DNA of 7,423 bases from assembly GCA_910585535.1 (NCBI GenBank), contig CAJUFK010000144.1, positions 1 to 7,423 of the forward strand, written 5' to 3'. Both the position numbers and the translations under genes were made by a program. How positions within the stretch are numbered: the first letter of the stretch is position 1; every line of letters begins with the position of its first letter. The DNA comes from an uncultured Angelakisella sp. Lineage in GTDB: Bacteria; Bacillota; Clostridia; Oscillospirales; Ruminococcaceae. Shown piece by piece: positions 1-5,833 of this stretch. A model generated the notes under the pieces. It was given only the letters and a program-made list of their open reading frames with translations, did not search any database and was not told the DNA's origin.

Positions 1-1
1 A

Positions 2-44
2 CCAGGGCGCCGCCCTGGACCTGCCGCCCTTTGAAAAGGGCGGC
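2..44. repeat. Two adjacent GC-rich hairpins at the window edge
   Basis: Two perfect inverted repeats lie back to back. CCAGGGC (2-8) pairs with GCCCTGG (12-18) around a GCC loop, and a 9-bp arm (23-31) pairs with 36-44 around a TGAA loop. Neither is followed by a T-tract on the plus strand, so I do not call a terminator. They could be the tail of a structure belonging to a gene outside the window, or part of another dispersed repeat. Base pairing is seen directly; a role is not. Confidence 0.5.
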
Positions 45-84
45 CCTAAACTTTAGACCCTCCGTTACGCAGTGGTTATCGTGG

Positions 85-133
85 GTTCTGCCTGGAGTCG
101 AAACAGCGTATCATCCGAAGCGCAAAATCACCC
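85..133 (-). repeat. Degenerate inverted copy of the downstream repeat
   Basis: Read on the minus strand this stretch matches the start of the downstream repeat units at both ends. Positions 85-100 match the reverse complement of the unit's CGACTCCAGGCACAAC segment with one mismatch, and 125-133 (AAATCACCC) is the exact reverse complement of GGGTGATTT inside the 26-bp block (150-158). The spacing between the two matching pieces is 24 nt in both copies, although the sequence between them has diverged. This indicates an old copy of the same element in opposite orientation. Confidence 0.5.
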
Positions 134-140
134 CCCGCAA

Positions 141-166
141 CCTGGCAATGGGTGATTTCAACCTTT
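141..166. repeat. 26-bp block, first copy
   Basis: Identical to 265-290. It begins CCTGGCAATGGG and ends CAACCTTT, and it precedes 98-bp units 1 and 2 but is absent before units 3 and 4. Units 1-2 therefore repeat with a 124-bp period and units 2-4 with a 98-bp period. Either the block was lost from the later units or it is an insertion duplicated together with unit 1. Confidence 0.8.
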
Positions 167-264
167 CGTCTTCTGCTGCATCCGACTCCAGGCACAACCT
201 AAGTCAACGCACAACCGTTAGGTGCGAAGCGCCGGGTAGGGTGTGCCTGTGGGCGCTAGCCCAC

Positions 265-290
265 CCTGGCAATGGGTGATTTCAACCTTT
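265..290. repeat. 26-bp block, second copy
   Basis: Exact second copy of the block at 141-166, placed between 98-bp units 1 and 2. The perfect identity over 26 bp, next to core units that differ at only 3 positions, suggests that units 1 and 2 with their blocks are the most recent duplication in the array. Confidence 0.8.
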
Positions 291-588
291 CGCCTTCTGC
301 TGCATCCGACTCCAGGCACAACCTAAGTCAACGCACAACCGTTAGGCGCGAAGCGCCGGGGAGGGTGTGCCTGTGGGCGCTAGCCCACCGCCTTCTGCTG
401 CTTCCGACTCCAGGCACAACCCAAGCCAGCGTACAACCGTTAGGCGCGAAGCGCCGGGGAGGGTGTGCCTGTGGGCGCTAGCCCACCGCCTTCTGCTGCA
501 TCCGACTCCAGGCACAACCCAAGTCCCGGCACAACCCTTAGGCGCGGAGTGCCGGGGAGGGTCCGCCTGCGGCCGCAGGGCCGCCCGC

Positions 589-616
589 TTGACAGGGGGG
601 TGGGAAATGGTATAAT
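589..616 (+). promoter_or_regulatory. Consensus vegetative promoter with extended -10
   Basis: A perfect -35 box TTGACA (589-594) and a perfect -10 box TATAAT (611-616) are separated by 16 bp. A TG one base upstream of the -10 (608-609) makes it an extended -10. This is the SigA-type consensus of Firmicutes, and the window has no other promoter of this quality. Transcription should start near 623-625, giving a leader of about 50 nt with a small hairpin (GCCGG/CCGGC arms, 634-648) before the ribosome site of the 677 gene. The -35 box begins 4 bp after the last 98-bp repeat unit. Confidence 0.9.
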
Positions 617-676
617 GATAGGGAAATCTTTTTGCCGGAATTGCCGGCGCCATCAAAAATAAAGGAGAAAAAAGCC

Positions 677-868
677 ATGAAACATCGCATGGAAATGCTT
701 TTTATCGCTCTGGCCGTCTTGACCGCCGGAGCAGTCCCAGCCTTCGCCGCCCAGGTGCCCAACCCCTCCACCGGGGACAACAGCATGGTCACCGTGGCCC
801 TTATTATTATGGCCATTGCGGCGGTTGTCATTGTCACCTTGCTCTTTGTGACAAAAAAGCGGAAATAA
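677..868 (+). CDS. Minimal sortase-type surface protein, 63 aa
   Basis: The start is the ATG at 677, preceded by AAAGGAG (661-667) at a 9-nt spacing; a TTG upstream at 632 lacks a ribosome site. Residues 1-24 form a signal peptide (KHR, hydrophobic core, then AFA-A as the likely cleavage site). Residues 29-34 are NPSTGD, which resembles the NPxTG/LPxTG sorting motifs recognised by sortases. Residues 37-58 are a membrane helix and 60-63 are KKRK, completing the layout of a C-terminal cell-wall sorting signal. If both cleavages occur, only about eight residues (AQVPNPST) would remain, which is unusual for a wall-anchored protein. It might instead be a small membrane protein with two helices. 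It is monocistronic: strong promoter upstream, terminator at 938-963. I do not recognise a named family; the sortase reading is inference, and no sortase gene is in the window. Confidence 0.85.
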   Translation: MKHRMEMLFIALAVLTAGAVPAFAAQVPNPSTGDNSMVTVALIIMAIAAVVIVTLLFVTKKRK

Positions 869-937
869 CAGAGGCCGCCGGGGAAGGCCGGCGCCGCCCC
901 GTTTCAGAGGGGCCAAGATCCTTTCGGATAACCAGCC

Positions 938-963
938 GGCGGTCCTGTGGGGCCGCCTTTTTT
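938..963 (+). terminator. Intrinsic terminator after the 63-aa gene
   Basis: The 8-bp stem GGCGGTCC (938-945) pairs with GGGCCGCC (950-957) including one T-G wobble, around a TGTG loop, and is followed by six T (958-963). The ribosome site of the next gene starts only 3 nt later, so this hairpin separates the strongly expressed small gene from the methyltransferase gene, or acts as an attenuator for it. A 7-base stretch upstream, CCGCCGG (875-881), is complementary to 936-942 and could compete for the left arm, but in such GC-rich DNA this may be chance. Confidence 0.85.
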
Positions 964-978
964 GAAGGGAGTGTTTGT

Positions 979-3105
979 ATGGAGGGAAGCCTTTGCCAAC
1001 AGGCCCTGGACGCCATCCGGCGGGTCCTGGCCGGGGAAATGACCCTTTGGAAAGGCAGGCCGGATCTCCTCTGGCTCCGGTACCTGTGGGCCACCCGGGA
1101 AAACGACTACAACCGGGCCCGGTACCTCCGCCTGGACCAGGTGAACGGCCGGGAGTCCCTGGCCTACACCCAGCGCACCCTGGAGGCCCTGGCGGCCGCC
1201 CCCGGCGATTGGACCGGGGAGGAACGGGACGCCGCCGCCCTGGTCCTCTGCTGGTCGGAATGCTCCAAGGGCGGGATGCCCCGGGAGCGGGAGGCCTGGA
1301 GTAACCAGGGCATCTCCCTGGTGGACCACGCCGCTGTCTCGGCGAAGCTCTATCTGCAAAGCCTCCCCGCCCCGCCCGGCCCGGAGGAAGCCGCCGTCTC
1401 GGTCCTCATCCGGATGCACGGGGCGGCAGGACAGTACCTCCAGGGGGAGATTTCCCCGGAAAGCGGCACCTTCCCCTTCGCCTCTCCCCGGGAACGGACT
1501 CTTTTGGAACGGCTCTGCCGGGACGCCGGGTACCCCTTCCCCCGCTTCTGCCGGATCCTGGCCCTGGTCTCCCGGTGCGTCCTGGCGGGGGTCTCCCCCC
1601 ATCTGGCGGAGCAGCACGTTGGGACCATCTCGGCCATCGCCAAGGGGGAGCTTCTGCCGCCCCTCTCCCCGGAGGAACGGGCCCTGCGCCTCTGCGGCGG
1701 CAAGGGGCCGCTGATCCTCTCCCCTGGGGCAAAGGCCCTTCTCCAAAGCCGGGACCTTTGGTACGCCGACGGCGTTCTACGGGCTATGGGGCCCATCCGG
1801 GGCGGGGCCTTCCTGGACGCCCTGGCGGCCTCCCTCCCCCGGGAGACCCCCGCCGGGGACCGGTCCTTCCCCGCTCTGAGCGGCTGGCGCCCCGGGCGGA
1901 TGCTTTCTCTCAAGAGCCTCCAGGACCGTCTCTACTTCTACTCCTGCGTTCCCCCCGCCATCGGGGAGCGGCGCACCGACTACTGTGTCCTGGCCATGGC
2001 GGAGCGGGCCGGGCAGACGGGGCGGCTTCTCCCCACCGACCACCTTGTTTTCTCCCTGGTCCCCTCCCGGGACGGGGAGGAGATCGCCCTGGAAACCGCC
2101 CTCACCCCCATCGGGGAGGCCATCGACCGGTTCTACCAGACCCTGGTGGAGGCGGACATCACCCACAACCAGGCTATCCTGGCGGTGTTCGACCGTCTGG
2201 GGTACCGCCCGGACATCTTCGCCCGGGTGGGGAACGAGGACCAGTACCTAGGCGATATGAACAGCGCCGCAGACGACAAGCGCCGCCTCCTGGCTTTCCT
2301 CCGGGACGGGGACCGGGTTTTGGACGTGGGACCGGGGGGCGGGGTCCTTTTGGACCTTATCGCGCGGCAATACCCCAACTGTCTCCTGGCAGGGGCGGAC
2401 GTCTCCGCCGAGGTCTGCCTGCGCCTTTCCCAGCGGGTCAAGGCGGAGGGCCTGCCCTGGCAGGTGATCCACGCGGACTTTCTGGACCTCCGCCGGGAGG
2501 AAACAGGGCGGTTTGATGTCATCCTCTTCTGCTCCATCATCCACGAGATCTTTTCCTACGGGGAATACCAGGGACGGCGGTTTAACAAGGCGGTGATCCC
2601 CAAGATTTTGGAGACGGCGGCGGAACTGCTGGAGCCCGGAGGGCGCATCGTCATCCGGGACGGGGTGGCCTCGGAGGAAAACCCCATGGTCACAGTTGGG
2701 TTTTTGGATGAGGAGCTGGAGGACCTGGCCCGGGATTACCTCCGGCAGTTCCGGGGGTTCCCCCTGGAGGCCCAAACCCCGGAGGAAACCGGCCAAGCCC
2801 ATCTCTACCGGATGCCGAAAAATTCGGCCATGGAGCTGCTGTACACCGTCACTTGGGGGCGGGAGGCCCTTCCCTTTGAGGTGGAGGAGTGGTATGGCTA
2901 CTACACCCGGGCCGACTGGGAGGCGCTGGAAAAGCAGCTGCCGGGGCTGGCCCTGCGGTATTACAGCCAGTACCTCCAGCCGGGGTACCCGGAGCATCTG
3001 GCGGGACGGGTGGAGCTCACCGGGGAGGATGGGGAAGCCCTGCCCTTCCCGGACAGCAACATGATCGTTGTCTTTGAAAAAGCAAAGGGGGGATCTTTAT
3101 GCTGA
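979..3105 (+). CDS. Class I SAM-dependent methyltransferase, large, 708 aa
   Basis: Start ATG 979 with AGGGAG (966-971) at a 7-nt spacing. The Rossmann methyltransferase domain covers about residues 435-565: motif I VLDVGPGGG (447-455) binds AdoMet, D474 ends strand 2 and should contact the ribose, HADF (498-501) is a likely adenine-side motif, FDVILFCSIIHE (512-523) is the strand-4 region, and LEPGGRIVIRD (551-561) precedes strand 5. A conserved-looking NEDQYLGDMN (419-428) sits just before the domain. The C-terminal 140 residues include EEWYGYYT (636-643) and end PDSNMIVVFEK, like C-terminal extensions of some large bacterial methyltransferases. Residues 1-400, mostly helical in character, I do not recognise. 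The substrate is unknown. The gene overlaps the next by 7 nt, with its stop inside the next gene's start region, so the two are probably translationally coupled. No own promoter is evident; expression may depend on read-through of the terminator at 938-963. Confidence 0.88.
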   Translation: MEGSLCQQALDAIRRVLAGEMTLWKGRPDLLWLRYLWATRENDYNRARYLRLDQVNGRESLAYTQRTLEALAAAPGDWTGEERDAAALVLCWSECSKGGMPREREAWSNQGISLVDHAAVSAKLYLQSLPAPPGPEEAAVSVLIRMHGAAGQYLQGEISPESGTFPFASPRERTLLERLCRDAGYPFPRFCRILALVSRCVLAGVSPHLAEQHVGTISAIAKGELLPPLSPEERALRLCGGKGPLILSPGAKALLQSRDLWYADGVLRAMGPIRGGAFLDALAASLPRETPAGDRSFPALSGWRPGRMLSLKSLQDRLYFYSCVPPAIGERRTDYCVLAMAERAGQTGRLLPTDHLVFSLVPSRDGEEIALETALTPIGEAIDRFYQTLVEADITHNQAILAVFDRLGYRPDIFARVGNEDQYLGDMNSAADDKRRLLAFLRDGDRVLDVGPGGGVLLDLIARQYPNCLLAGADVSAEVCLRLSQRVKAEGLPWQVIHADFLDLRREETGRFDVILFCSIIHEIFSYGEYQGRRFNKAVIPKILETAAELLEPGGRIVIRDGVASEENPMVTVGFLDEELEDLARDYLRQFRGFPLEAQTPEETGQAHLYRMPKNSAMELLYTVTWGREALPFEVEEWYGYYTRADWEALEKQLPGLALRYYSQYLQPGYPEHLAGRVELTGEDGEALPFPDSNMIVVFEKAKGGSLC

Positions 3106-3569
3106 CCCTGACCAGCCCGTCCTTTCCCCAGGACGGGGTCATTCCGGCCCGGCACAGCGGACGGGGGGAGGACCTTTCTCCGGCCTTTGCCATTGGGGGG
3201 ATCCCAAAGGGGGCGGTTTCCCTGGCCCTTCTGCTGGAGGACACCAGCCACCCTTTCTTTCGGGACTTCCCCCACTGGCTGATCTGGAACCTGCCGCCGG
3301 CGGACGCCCTCCCGGAGGGCATCGCCCCCGGGAAGACGGTGGAGATCCAGGGGACCGCCGCAGTCCAGGGAGCCGCCTATGGCCGCCATCGCTACGCAGG
3401 ACCGAAGCCGCCCCCGTGGCGGCGGCACCGGTACCGGTTTACTTTGCTCGCTTTGGACTGCCGGCTGAATCTTCCGCCGGGAACAGGGAAAAAGGGCCTC
3501 CTCCAGGCAGTGGAGGGGCATATCCTGGCCCAGGCGGAATTAAGCGGGTGGTACCCGAAGCCCTGGTAA
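3099..3569 (+). CDS. YbhB/YbcL family (PEBP-like) protein, 156 aa
   Basis: The protein matches the phosphatidylethanolamine-binding / Raf-kinase-inhibitor-like fold of bacterial YbhB and YbcL. SPSF (6-9), GEDLSP (23-28), HWLIWNLP (59-66), GPKPPP (101-106) and HRYRFTLLALD (110-120) form the conserved anion-binding pocket and core, and EGHILAQAELSGWY (139-152) matches the usual C-terminus. Length is typical. The usual DPDAP-type loop is changed to EDTSHP (47-52), so ligand contacts may differ. There is no signal peptide, so it is cytosolic. The start at 3099 lies inside the end of the methyltransferase gene, with a G-rich ribosome site (3085-3092) at 6 nt. Bacterial members have no firmly established biochemical role; the coupling suggests a job related to the methyltransferase, which is inference. 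Confidence 0.9.
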   Translation: MLTLTSPSFPQDGVIPARHSGRGEDLSPAFAIGGIPKGAVSLALLLEDTSHPFFRDFPHWLIWNLPPADALPEGIAPGKTVEIQGTAAVQGAAYGRHRYAGPKPPPWRRHRYRFTLLALDCRLNLPPGTGKKGLLQAVEGHILAQAELSGWYPKPW

Positions 3570-3592
3570 AAAGCTCCCCGCCCCTTCCCGCG

Positions 3593-3622
3593 AAAAGCGG
3601 CAGCGGCAAAGGCCCGCTTTTT
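3593..3622 (+). terminator. Weak terminator-like hairpin after the PEBP gene
   Basis: AAAAGCGG (3593-3600) pairs with CCGCTTTT (3614-3621), with a 13-nt loop and five T at 3618-3622 that partly form the stem. It is 23 nt after the PEBP stop. The long loop and A/T-closed base make it a poor terminator, so transcription may continue to the stronger one at 3782-3814. Confidence 0.4.
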
Positions 3623-3645
3623 CAGCGGCGGGTCCAGTAACAGCC

Positions 3646-3814
3646 ATGATGAGAGTGAAAGTTCCCCTGCGGGCCGTGGCCGCCGTCATCCCGGCCTTTG
3701 TTCTGTGCATCGCTTTCCTGCTGGGAAGCACCCACCTGCTGAAACTTTACAGCAACAACGTCTCCTACCCCGCCTATGCGGAAAGGGCCGCTCCTTGGGA
3801 GCGGCCCTTTTTTT
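3646..3814 (+). pseudogene. Stop-less coding-like frame with membrane helix; possible gene remnant
   Basis: From ATG 3646 (or 3649) the frame reads MMRVKVPLRA, then a hydrophobic segment of about 18 residues (positions 11-28) and the stretch YSNNVSYPAYAER. Third positions are mostly G or C as in the neighbouring genes, and the basic-then-hydrophobic N-terminus looks like a real membrane anchor. However, no stop codon occurs before the strong terminator at 3782-3814. The open frame then continues antisense through spoVAE to 4026, a stretch I regard as a shadow. The ribosome site is weak (GGCGGG at 3627-3632, 13 nt away). It may be the 5' end of a deleted gene, or a gene whose stop was lost. 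I do not recognise a family; the pseudogene label is inference. Confidence 0.35.
3782..3814 (+). terminator. Strong intrinsic terminator between convergent genes
   Basis: A perfect 13-bp stem (3782-3794 with 3798-3810) around a TTG loop is followed on the plus strand by T from 3808 to 3814. On the minus strand the same hairpin starts 2 nt after the spoVAE stop codon, whose TAA lies within the A-tract complement, but only three U follow the stem in that direction. It should end the methyltransferase/PEBP transcript efficiently and could also end the spoVA transcript, less strongly. Confidence 0.9.
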
Positions 3815-4181
3815 ATCCCTTGTCCCCGGAACGGCAGACCAAAGCTACCAGAAAGCCAAAAACCACCGCCGCCGCAATCCCTGCCGCTGCTGCGGTAAAG
3901 CCTCCGGAGAGGGCCCCCAGCAGGCCCTTCTCCACCAGGGCCTCCCGGGTGCCCTTGGCCAGAAGGGCCCCAAAGCCGGTGAGGGGCACCGTGGCCCCGG
4001 CCCCGGCAAAATCGATAATGGGCTGATAGATCCCCAGCCCTCCCAGGACCACCCCGGAGACCACATAGGCCACCAGGATCCGGGCAGGGGTCAGCTTGGT
4101 GTAGTCGATGAACACCTGGCCCAGGGCGCAGAAAGCCCCGCCTACCAGGAAAGCCTTGAGATAAGGAAGCATCATTTCCAC
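3813..4181 (-). CDS. spoVAE: Stage V sporulation protein AE (SpoVAE)
   Basis: A small membrane protein of the SpoVAC/SpoVAEB family (122 aa from GTG 4181). Hydrophobic segments lie at about residues 8-24, 35-56 and 87-116. The family signature GAGATVPLTGFG (60-71) sits in a loop between them and is paralogous to the GAGTLVPITGFA of the SpoVAC gene in this operon. With SpoVAC and SpoVAD it forms the inner-membrane machinery that moves Ca-dipicolinic acid in sporulation and germination. The start is uncertain: GTG 4181 has GAGG 9 nt upstream, while the ATG codons at 4175 and 4172 follow AGGTGG by 2 and 5 nt; starting at 4172 gives 119 aa beginning MLPYLKAF. It lies 55 nt downstream of spoVAD and its TAA falls in the terminator T-tract. 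Confidence 0.93.
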   Translation of the reverse strand: MEMMLPYLKAFLVGGAFCALGQVFIDYTKLTPARILVAYVVSGVVLGGLGIYQPIIDFAGAGATVPLTGFGALLAKGTREALVEKGLLGALSGGFTAAAAGIAAAVVFGFLVALVCRSGDKG

Positions 4182-4236
4182 CTGCGAAAACCTCGATTCC
4201 TTCTAGTTTTATCCCGAACTCCCATCCCCCGGGATT

Positions 4237-5250
4237 TCAGGCAGGGTCTGCCGCCAGCCATACCAGGTGGGCAATCCCTGGGATGCTCTCCCCCTGCTGC
4301 ACCACCGTGGTGGACATAAGCGCCCCGGTGGCCACAAAGAGAACGTTTTTCAGCTCCCCCCGCTCCAGCGCCGGAAGGATATGGGCGCAAAGGACGCTGG
4401 CCGAGCATCCGCACCCGGATCCTCCCGCCTCCACCTGCTGCCGCTCCCGGTCGTAGATCATCAGGCCGCAGTCGTTGTGCCGCCCGGAAAGGGACCAGCC
4501 GTCCTTTTCCAGAACCTCCAGCAAAAGGTCGCTTCCCACCTTGCCCAGGTCCCCAGTGGCGATCAGGTCAAACTCCGCCGGCTTTCGCCCGGTGTCGCCA
4601 AAGAACCGCTCCAAGGTATCCGCCGCCGCCGGAGCCATAGCCGCCCCCATGTTGTTGGCGTCGGTGACCCCCATATCCCGGATCCGTCCAATGGTCACCC
4701 CGCAGACCTTAACCCCGCGGATCTCCTTCCCCAGGATCACCGCCCCGGAGCCGGTGACGGTCCACTGGGAGGTAGGGGTCCGCTGGCCGCCGTACTCCAG
4801 GGGAAAACGAAACTGCCGCTCCGCCGAGCAGAAGTGGGAGGAGGTAATGGCCGCTGCCTTCTCCCCGAAGCCGCCTTCCAGAAAGAGGGAGGCCATGACC
4901 AGGGATTCCGCCATGGTGGAGCAGGCCCCGTACAGCCCTACAAAGGGGGCCCCCACCTCACGCAGGCCGTAAATAGAGCTGGTGCATTGGTTGAGAAGGT
5001 CCCCGGCGAAGAGGCAGTGAAGCTGTTCCGGCTCCACCTTCCCCTTTTCCATGGCGATCCGGATGGCCTCCTTTTGGAGGCGGCACTCCGCCTTTTCCCA
5101 GGTCTCCTCCCCCAAGGTGCTGTCGGGGAAAAGCTGGTCGAAGCCCGCCGCCAGGGGGCCTTCACTTTCCTTCTTGGAGCCCACCGCCCCGTAGGAAATC
5201 ACCCTGGGGGTGGTCTCTAAAACCAGGGTGCTGCCTTTTCTTACCGCCAT
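4237..5250 (-). CDS. spoVAD: Stage V sporulation protein AD (SpoVAD)
   Basis: A soluble, thiolase-fold protein of 337 aa, full length for the family. It opens with KGSTLVLETTPRVISYGAVG (5-24) and contains the thiolase-like GACST (108-112, with C110), a TGSGA turn (166-170), HND (258-260) and GSGCGCSAS (277-285). SpoVAD binds dipicolinic acid directly on the outer face of the spore inner membrane and is required for its uptake into the forespore. The ATG at 5250 follows the spoVAC stop by 3 nt, and the ribosome site GGGAGGA lies inside the 3' end of spoVAC, so the two are translationally coupled. Transcription is expected in the forespore late in sporulation (SigG in Bacillus). No truncation or odd residue is seen. 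Confidence 0.96.
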   Translation of the reverse strand: MAVRKGSTLVLETTPRVISYGAVGSKKESEGPLAAGFDQLFPDSTLGEETWEKAECRLQKEAIRIAMEKGKVEPEQLHCLFAGDLLNQCTSSIYGLREVGAPFVGLYGACSTMAESLVMASLFLEGGFGEKAAAITSSHFCSAERQFRFPLEYGGQRTPTSQWTVTGSGAVILGKEIRGVKVCGVTIGRIRDMGVTDANNMGAAMAPAAADTLERFFGDTGRKPAEFDLIATGDLGKVGSDLLLEVLEKDGWSLSGRHNDCGLMIYDRERQQVEAGGSGCGCSASVLCAHILPALERGELKNVLFVATGALMSTTVVQQGESIPGIAHLVWLAADPA

Positions 5251-5253
5251 CTT

Positions 5254-5697
5254 TCAGTATCCTCCCATCACAAACAGGATCAGCCCGTAAACCGCCGCCG
5301 CGGTAATGCCGTAGACGATTACCGGCCCGGCAATGATGAACATTTTTGCCCCCAGGCCCAGAACCAGGCCCTCGCTTTTGAACTCTATGGCCGGGCTGAC
5401 CACTGCGTTGGCAAAGCCGGTAATGGGAACCAGCGTCCCTGCGCCGCCGAATTTTGCAATGTTGTCGTAGACCCTCAGCCCGGTGAGAAGGGCGGAAAGG
5501 CCCACCAAGGTCACCGAGGTCCAGGCCGCAGCCTCATCCTTTGCCATCCCCATGGAGAGGTACCATTGGGTGAGCCCCTGGCCCAGGGTGCAGATCAGCC
5601 CCCCGATGAGAAAGGCCAGGGGGATGTTCCGCCAGCTTTTGGTCCCCGGGCTGGCTTCCTTGGTCATACGGTCGTAATCCTTTGGGGTAAGGGACAT
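5254..5697 (-). CDS. spoVAC: Stage V sporulation protein AC (SpoVAC)
   Basis: A membrane protein of 147 aa with a charged N-terminus (1-24) and hydrophobic segments at about 25-47, 57-74, 85-103 and 112-144. It carries the family signature GAGTLVPITGFANAV (85-99). In Bacillus SpoVAC behaves as a mechanosensitive channel and is part of the dipicolinic-acid channel of spores. Start ATG 5697 has AGGAAAGGA upstream at 9 nt. It is the first gene of the operon; spoVAA, spoVAB and spoVAF, found in longer Bacillus operons, are absent here, as is usual for many Clostridia. I looked for a SigG promoter upstream: GTATA followed by GATAACA is present, but the spacer is about 20 nt, longer than expected, so I do not call it. 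Confidence 0.96.
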   Translation of the reverse strand: MSLTPKDYDRMTKEASPGTKSWRNIPLAFLIGGLICTLGQGLTQWYLSMGMAKDEAAAWTSVTLVGLSALLTGLRVYDNIAKFGGAGTLVPITGFANAVVSPAIEFKSEGLVLGLGAKMFIIAGPVIVYGITAAAVYGLILFVMGGY

Positions 5698-5784
5698 AAA
5701 CGGTCATCCTTTCCTGCAACGATTTCCCTGTTATCCTTCCCCCGTGGACAGAGGTTATACCTTCGGTATTTTTTGGACAAACGA

Positions 5785-5833
5785 TTTCCACTTTCCACAG
5801 TTTCAACCGGGTTTTCAACATGGGGTGTGGAAA
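5785..5833. promoter_or_regulatory. Cluster of five TTTCMAC heptamers between divergent sporulation units
   Basis: Heptamers lie at 5785-5791 and 5792-5798 (TTTCCAC, head to tail), 5801-5807 and 5813-5819 (TTTCAAC, 12 bp apart), and inverted at 5827-5833 (GTGGAAA). The outer pair extends to a perfect 9-bp inverted repeat, CTTTCCACA (5791-5799) and TGTGGAAAG (5826-5834). CTTTCCACA and TTTTCAACA each match the DnaA box TTATCCACA at 7 of 9 positions; on the minus strand TGTTGAA is one base from the Spo0A box TGTCGAA. Either protein, or another regulator, could bind. The site lies about 90-135 bp upstream of spoVAC and 72-121 bp upstream of the 5906 gene. Confidence 0.4.

Larger units (their letters stand above)
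141..584. repeat. Array of four 98-bp imperfect direct repeats
   Basis: Core units lie at 167-264, 291-388, 389-486 and 487-584. Units 1 and 2 differ at about 3 positions, units 2 and 3 at about 5, and unit 4 is more diverged at its end. A 26-bp block (141-166 and 265-290, identical) precedes units 1 and 2 only. Each unit carries a stem-triloop GGCGC-GAA-GCGCC (221-233, 345-357, 443-455, 541-553). In unit 1 and unit 4 the substitutions turn C-G pairs into G-U wobbles, so the stem survives in all four. Units 1-3 end in a second hairpin, GTGGGCGCTAGCCCAC (249-264, 373-388, 471-486); in unit 4 a different palindrome with CCTGC/GCAGG arms (566-579) sits at about that place. Open frames here shift phase between units (98 is not a multiple of 3) and lack ribosome sites, so I treat the region as non-coding. 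Confidence 0.85.

Noticed and set aside
141..584. CRISPR array
   Set aside because: The repeats are about 98 bp and directly adjacent, with no unique spacers between units 2, 3 and 4, and no cas gene is present.
31..662. Several overlapping open frames through the repeat array on both strands
   Set aside because: They repeat the same peptides in shifting frames because the unit is 98 bp, have no ribosome sites, and are low-complexity Arg/Ala/Pro-rich. They are by-products of GC-rich repeats.
632..676. Upstream TTG start extending the 63-aa protein by 15 residues
   Set aside because: No ribosome site, it lies at the 5' end of the transcript, and the added residues would spoil the signal peptide. 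The ATG at 677 has AAAGGAG at a good distance.
869..978. Riboswitch or T-box leader ahead of the methyltransferase gene
   Set aside because: Only about 110 nt, with no recognisable conserved core of any class I know; only the terminator hairpin is supported.
904..1746. Long minus-strand open frame of 280 codons antisense to the methyltransferase gene
   Set aside because: Gly/Pro/Arg-rich shadow of a GC-rich gene; the plus-strand frame has clear methyltransferase motifs and a ribosome site.
3815..4026. Continuation of the 3646 frame across spoVAE as a real protein
   Set aside because: Beyond the terminator the residues are a Pro/Ala/Arg-rich antisense reading of spoVAE, and a transcript is unlikely to reach it.
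4267..5220. Plus-strand open frame of 317 codons opposite spoVAD
   Set aside because: Antisense shadow; the minus strand encodes full-length SpoVAD without interruption.
5725..5760. SigG promoter for spoVAC (GTATA ... GATAACA on the minus strand)
   Set aside because: The spacer is about 20 nt rather than 17-18 and the -10 matches at only 5 of 7 positions, so not called, although a forespore promoter is expected nearby.
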